From contig JAYZDF010000029.1 in the NCBI GenBank assembly GCA_036337945.1, positions 1 through 64,000 of the forward strand: a stretch of DNA of 64,000 bases, read 5' to 3'. The stretch comes from JAYZDF01 sp036337945. Lineage in GTDB: Bacteria > Myxococcota > Kuafuiibacteriia > Kuafuiibacteriales > Kuafuiibacteriaceae. This document shows, piece after piece, positions 60,050 through 64,000 of the stretch. Both the position numbers and the translations under genes were made by a program. Below the pieces are notes generated by a model, which was not told the DNA's origin, ran no database searches, and saw only the letters and a program-made list of their open reading frames with translations. Position 1 is the first letter of the stretch. Every line of letters starts with the position of its first letter.

Positions 60050-61333
60050 ATGCATCAAGCCAATCATGCATTCAAAGTCGTCTATCGCTCGTTGCGAAAA
60101 CTCAATGAAGACCACCAGTCACACATCACGCACGGCGGTATTCTCGTTCCCAAGCCCCGTGAGATACCAGCCGTAAACACAATCTGCCTTCTTCGCCTTG
60201 AACTCCCTAGCGGTGCGTATTTCGATTTCCCTTCCCGAGTAGTTCACCAGCTACCAGGTCAAGGTTTCATCGCCGCGTTCGAACCAGGCGCGTCAAACAG
60301 TCAGCATGCACTCGACGAGCTCATTCTTACAGAAGACTTCAAAGCAGCACTACGAAACGAAGCTAGCATTGAGCTCATAGACACAGAAGTTGAAAAGTTT
60401 GATCCTGAGGAAAGCAGTCGCAACTCCGCCGACGAACTTGGTGACGACACCTTAGATGATGACACCGACCAGAGAGTAACGGCGGCTCTCTCAGAGGAAA
60501 TGACGGCGGCACAGGCAAACGCGAACGAGTCAGCAAAGATAGCCAATCCGGTCCCTGGTGAAACATTGATTGTATACGTCGTCAACTTTGCCACGCTCCT
60601 AGACTTCATTCCTCACACCGAAGACTACTCAACCAATTCAATCATTACACTCAACGTGCCCAATGAAACAGCAAAGCCAGGAACGGCGTCCGAAGTTCGC
60701 ATTAATCTACCCGGCAAAAACACTTTTCAAATATTTGGTCGAATTAAGTCCGTTGAAGCGCACAAGGTAACCATCAATGTAAACTCCGATGACCCAAACT
60801 TTATCGGAGCCATACATTTTCCACGAACGATGCGTGGTCAAAAACGACTTGCGAGCGAACAAGAGGCGCATCGTGCGCCAATAAAAATCACTCGCATGCA
60901 AACAGAGATTGCCAGTAACGACGAAGAAAAAATGCCGTTACGTCGTCGACTCCAGCGAATGACAATGGATGACAAGATAAATCTCGCCCTGTCAGGCGAT
61001 CGTGAAGCTCGAATGGCTTTAGCAACGGATGGCAACAAAGCCATTCATCATTACCTTTTGAAGAATGCCAAGATCTCTATGGATGAAATCGTAATGATGG
61101 CACGATTGGCTACTCTGAATCCTGATGTCCTGAAAAAAATCGCCGAAAATCCAGCCTACACGCAAAATCCTCAAGTCGTTAAGAACCTTGTCTTCAACCC
61201 TAAAACGCCTGCAAAAAATGCGGTTCGCCTCATTGATCGTTTGCCACGAAACGTTTTGAACATGATTGCCAAGCGCCCCAGTATGAATCGAGCTCTCGTC
61301 GCTGCAGCTCAGAAGAAACTTGGCCGCAAATAG
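60050..61333 (+). CDS. PilZ-like protein with a C-terminal helical repeat domain
   Basis: 427 residues. The first 100 residues look like a PilZ-type beta barrel (NTICLLRLELPSGAYFDFPS, VVHQLPGQGFIAAFEP) and a second barrel lies at about 180-265 (EVRINLPGKNTFQIFGRIKS); the RxxxR/DxSxxG c-di-GMP motifs are not clearly seen. An acidic linker separates them. The C-terminus (about 300-427) is a HEAT-like helical repeat (ARMALATDGNKAIHHYLL, NPDVLKKIAENPAYTQNPQ, NLVFNPKTPAKNAV), a layout I recall from Myxococcota. It begins 9 bases after hutH and may be cotranscribed. Confidence 0.75.
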   Translation: MHQANHAFKVVYRSLRKLNEDHQSHITHGGILVPKPREIPAVNTICLLRLELPSGAYFDFPSRVVHQLPGQGFIAAFEPGASNSQHALDELILTEDFKAALRNEASIELIDTEVEKFDPEESSRNSADELGDDTLDDDTDQRVTAALSEEMTAAQANANESAKIANPVPGETLIVYVVNFATLLDFIPHTEDYSTNSIITLNVPNETAKPGTASEVRINLPGKNTFQIFGRIKSVEAHKVTINVNSDDPNFIGAIHFPRTMRGQKRLASEQEAHRAPIKITRMQTEIASNDEEKMPLRRRLQRMTMDDKINLALSGDREARMALATDGNKAIHHYLLKNAKISMDEIVMMARLATLNPDVLKKIAENPAYTQNPQVVKNLVFNPKTPAKNAVRLIDRLPRNVLNMIAKRPSMNRALVAAAQKKLGRK

Positions 61334-61365
61334 AACAGACCTATTCTGCAAGAAGAGTAACGAGC

Positions 61366-63222
61366 CTAGTCTAGTTCTACAGGAGGAGCGGACTCAATGA
61401 AGACCTCACCAAGTTGTTTGTCATCCACTGGAGTTGGACATTGAGTCATAAGACATGTTCCGCGCTGGGTTTTTGGGAACGGAATCACATCGCGTAGTGA
61501 GGTAGCTCCAGAAAGAAGCATCGCAATCCGGTCCATCCCTGCAGCGATACCCGCATGCGGAGGTGCACCGTACGAAAGCGCATCGAGTAGGAAACCAAAC
61601 TTTTCTCGCTTTTCCTCGTCAGAAATACCGAGCGCCTCGAAGACTTTGCGTTGGACATCAGCGTCATGAATACGCACTGAACCACCGGCAATTTCATTAC
61701 CATTGAGGACCAGGTCGTAGGCTCGAGCTTTACAAGATGCGGGATCACTCACGAGACGATCAACATCCTCGTCGCGCGGACACGTAAACGGGTGATGGGC
61801 AGCTGCGTATGAGTCCGTCGCATCATCGTATTCAAAAACAGGGAATTCAGTTACCCAGAGAATCTCCCAGCGAGAGTTATCAATCAGATCAAACTTGCGT
61901 CCAAGCAAGAGACGAAGGTGATTCAATACAGTGTGAACAAGCTTCGGCGCACCGAATTGAAACAAAATCAAGTCACCTTCCTGACCACCAACTGCATCGT
62001 TTATCGCGCTTCGAAGGTCATCAGAGATAACTTTGGCGAACGGCGACTGAGTCCAATTACCCGCCTCACCTATTTTGGCACGTCCAAGGCCGCGGGCACC
62101 AACACTCTTGCCCTCTTTCTCGAGTTTATCCAAGTCGGAGCGGCTGAGTTTGTGCTCTTTTGGAACACGCATAGCCTTGATCATCCCTCCCGTTTCAAGT
62201 GTTTGGTTGAAGAAAGGAACGCCTCCGCCTTCGTGTTTGGCAATCAAGTCTGTCAGAACAGTGTGTTCTAGGCCGAAACGTAGATCAGGCTTATCGCTCC
62301 CGAAGCGACGCATCGCTTCATCGTATGTCATCACCGGAAACTTCTCGGGAAGATCAACGTCAATAACGTTCTTGAATACTCGGCGCATTACAGTTTCCAT
62401 GACGAAATGCACGTCGTCCATGTCCGCGAATGCCAACTCTAAATCGATCTGGGTAAATTCGGGTTGTCGATCTTGCCGCAGGTCTTCATCACGAAAACAT
62501 TTCGTAATCTGAAAATAGCGATCAAAACCAGAAATCATGAACAATTGCTTATAGAGCTGGGGGCTCTCGGCGAGCGCGTAAAAGGAGCCCGGCGTAAGTC
62601 TGGAGGGAACGATAAAGTTTCGAGCGCCGCCCGGGGTGTATTTCACCATGTACGGCGTCTCTAGCTCAAGAAAACCGAGCTCGTGCAAGGTTTGTCTCGC
62701 CGTCTGACTAATCTGTGAACGAATCAGAAAGTTGTTCTGAACTTTGGGGCGACGTAAATCTAGGTATCGGTATCTAAGTCGCTTCTCCTCAGAAGTATCA
62801 ATTTCGTCGTCCACGAGGAACGGCGGAGTCAGACTCTGATTGAAGACTGTTATATAAGACGCTACCACTTCAATCTCACCCGTGGGTAGATTAGGATTCT
62901 TATTTTCGCCGCGAGAACGAACTTTACCGACTACTCCTACAACCCATTCTGACCGTAGTCGGTCAGCGATTTCGTGACATTTCGGGTCTATCGATTGGTC
63001 AAAAACAATCTGAGCAAGTCCTGTGCGATCACGTAAATCGATAAAGACGGCACCACCAAGGTCACGGTACGAGTGAACCCAACCCATCAGAACTACTTCG
63101 TCGTCTATGTTGGTTGCGCGAAGATCGCCACACATGTGGCTACGTTTAAGATCGCGAACCAGTTCAGGTCCTTCCATGTGAGGGACAGGACCGCGTTCTT
63201 CTACTTCTGTAGTTTCACTCAT
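61366..63222 (-). CDS. aspS: Aspartyl-tRNA synthetase
   Basis: 618 residues, bacterial type with the GAD insertion. Motifs: anticodon-binding LMGWVHSYRDLGGAVFIDLR, class II motif 2 FRDEDLRQDRQPEFTQIDLE, the RYRYLDLRRP region and motif 3 GIAAGMDRIAMLL near the C-terminus. In RDLGG a Leu occupies the position that is His in the non-discriminating Pseudomonas enzyme (from memory), which suggests, but does not prove, tRNA-Asp specificity. Confidence 0.96.
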   Translation of the reverse strand: MSETTEVEERGPVPHMEGPELVRDLKRSHMCGDLRATNIDDEVVLMGWVHSYRDLGGAVFIDLRDRTGLAQIVFDQSIDPKCHEIADRLRSEWVVGVVGKVRSRGENKNPNLPTGEIEVVASYITVFNQSLTPPFLVDDEIDTSEEKRLRYRYLDLRRPKVQNNFLIRSQISQTARQTLHELGFLELETPYMVKYTPGGARNFIVPSRLTPGSFYALAESPQLYKQLFMISGFDRYFQITKCFRDEDLRQDRQPEFTQIDLELAFADMDDVHFVMETVMRRVFKNVIDVDLPEKFPVMTYDEAMRRFGSDKPDLRFGLEHTVLTDLIAKHEGGGVPFFNQTLETGGMIKAMRVPKEHKLSRSDLDKLEKEGKSVGARGLGRAKIGEAGNWTQSPFAKVISDDLRSAINDAVGGQEGDLILFQFGAPKLVHTVLNHLRLLLGRKFDLIDNSRWEILWVTEFPVFEYDDATDSYAAAHHPFTCPRDEDVDRLVSDPASCKARAYDLVLNGNEIAGGSVRIHDADVQRKVFEALGISDEEKREKFGFLLDALSYGAPPHAGIAAGMDRIAMLLSGATSLRDVIPFPKTQRGTCLMTQCPTPVDDKQLGEVFIESAPPVELD

Positions 63223-63347
63223 GACACCCTGCGCCTAACGCGACGGCTATGGTGGGTCAACGCAAGAAGAACACTCAGAAGCAGGGATTCTGCATATATC
63301 CAGAGCCAGCACGCATGGCATCCAGGGTTTTGTGATATATTCTTCAG

Positions 63348-63629
63348 GTGGGAAACATATGGTCAGTCTATGACAAGGATGGTCGCTTAGTGTTAGGAAT
63401 CAGCGATGAACCTGGCATATTCAATTTCGCCAAACCTCCCGCTGACGAGGTAGACCCCGTCGAGTGCGAATTTGGAACCTTTCAGTGCTATGACGTTCGA
63501 GTAGAATCGCAATTTCTAAGCTTATTGGACTCTATGCATGACTTAGAAATGTTTTTTGAGGCCCTGCTTGATCAGGGGTACAACATCGTTGCAGGACAGC
63601 CCCGCCCCGGACACTTCGCGCGTTTATAG
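63348..63629 (+). CDS. Small hypothetical protein
   Basis: 93 residues from a GTG (TTCAGGTGGGAAAC context). Acidic, with a short beta-rich start (SVYDKDGRLVLGISDEPGIF) and a helical C-terminal part (FLSLLDSMHDLEMFFEALLD). No family recognised. Divergent from aspS, 125 bases away. Confidence 0.6.
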   Translation: MGNIWSVYDKDGRLVLGISDEPGIFNFAKPPADEVDPVECEFGTFQCYDVRVESQFLSLLDSMHDLEMFFEALLDQGYNIVAGQPRPGHFARL

Positions 63630-63641
63630 TTCAGAACGACG

Positions 63642-63971
63642 CTATTCTTTGCTGGCTTGTCTTTTTTTGTAGTCTGAAGGCCTAATCCCTCGACTAGCTA
63701 CTTTCTTAACGGGTGCTTTTTTCTTAGAACCAGCGCGCGGGTGAGCCGATTTCTCAGCTTTTTGAGACTCTGATCTTCTGTTGTATTTCGTCTCCTCTCC
63801 GCGAGCCTTGAAGCGTTTCTTCTTCTCATTCTTTTTCTTATTCGCAGCAGGTTTGGGGTGAGAGAGTCTTTGCTCTCCTGGCAAAGCACCTTTGCGACGA
63901 CGAGCAGTACCAAGTTTGCGCCCCTCCGCTGCCATTACATATTCGGGCTGCTTGGGGATAGAACGGGACAT
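63642..63971 (-). CDS. Small highly basic protein
   Basis: 109 residues if started at the ATG 63971 (63989 and 63974 are also open). Very rich in Lys/Arg (ARRRKGALPGEQ, ANKKKNEKKKRFKARGEET) with no predicted fold. It is likely disordered and nucleic-acid binding, but this is inference. It lies near the window edge; the upstream context is not visible. Confidence 0.5.
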   Translation of the reverse strand: MSRSIPKQPEYVMAAEGRKLGTARRRKGALPGEQRLSHPKPAANKKKNEKKKRFKARGEETKYNRRSESQKAEKSAHPRAGSKKKAPVKKVASRGIRPSDYKKRQASKE

Positions 63972-64000
63972 CCCAACCATTCTGTACAACGCTGTTAGCT

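Overview
The window is a chromosomal stretch of a Gram-negative bacterium, most likely a member of the Myxococcota (former Deltaproteobacteria), with base composition near balanced G+C. This rests on several things read from the sequence: two large Ser/Thr protein kinases, many TPR and outer-membrane lipoprotein genes, a TIGR04563-type ribbon-helix-helix protein, a secreted protein with a Cys + membrane segment + Arg-tail C-terminus, and a microcompartment operon whose shell proteins closely resemble, from memory, those of Haliangium ochraceum. No insertion sequence, prophage, CRISPR array, tRNA or rRNA was recognised. The window is densely coding and mostly housekeeping, with short intergenic gaps.

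Layout. 1-8.7 kb: the 5' part of a kinase/AAA-ATPase gene, a small unknown, a sulfatase-modifying-factor-like protein, a cysteine-rich lipoprotein with 13 four-Cys modules, and a coupled phosphopantetheinyl transferase/DUF6178-like pair. 8.7-13.2 kb: a lytic transglycosylase coupled to a secreted TPR/coiled-coil protein. 13.2-17.5 kb: topoisomerase IV (parC-parE). 17.5-22.2 kb: lipoproteins, the small RHH protein and a TPR protein. 22.4-29.3 kb: smc, then an overlapping sensor kinase/sigma-54 activator pair in which both receiver-like domains have lost the phosphorylation pocket. 29.3-34.5 kb: a CAP-domain protein, ftsY, zapA, a strong 6S RNA candidate, 5-formyltetrahydrofolate cyclo-ligase and a polysaccharide deacetylase. 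34.5-36.8 kb: exbB-exbD-tonB and a small conserved-looking protein. 37.1-41.2 kb: a compact bacterial microcompartment operon (BMC-T, BMC-H, BMC-P, CoA-acylating aldehyde dehydrogenase, an EF-hand lipoprotein-like gene, BMC-T). 41.2-45.2 kb: haem synthesis and cytochrome assembly (ccsA-like, hemA, hemC, hemD, then a DUF4177 protein). 45.4-50.8 kb: thioredoxin, a membrane-anchored Mrr-like protein, a large TPR protein, two small proteins and lysC. 50.9-58.4 kb: a second kinase, then a coupled tandem-FAD oxidoreductase / Fe-S protein / lipid kinase set. 58.5-64 kb: hutH, a PilZ-like protein, aspS and two small unknowns.

How the genes fit together. The microcompartment genes could build a complete shell (hexamer, two trimer types, pentamer) round a single visible cargo enzyme, an aldehyde dehydrogenase with a predicted N-terminal encapsulation helix. 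No phosphotransacylase, alcohol dehydrogenase or signature enzyme lies nearby, so this is an incomplete-core metabolosome whose substrate cannot be read from the locus. An exported, calcium-binding-like protein is encoded between its enzyme and its last shell gene, overlapping both. The hem genes and the FAD/Fe-S/lipid-kinase genes each form tightly overlapping operons. The zapA-6S-cyclo-ligase order matches that of E. coli. Start codons were moved inward from the longest possible reading frame where a Shine-Dalgarno site, a signal peptide or gene overlap argued for it; these cases are stated.
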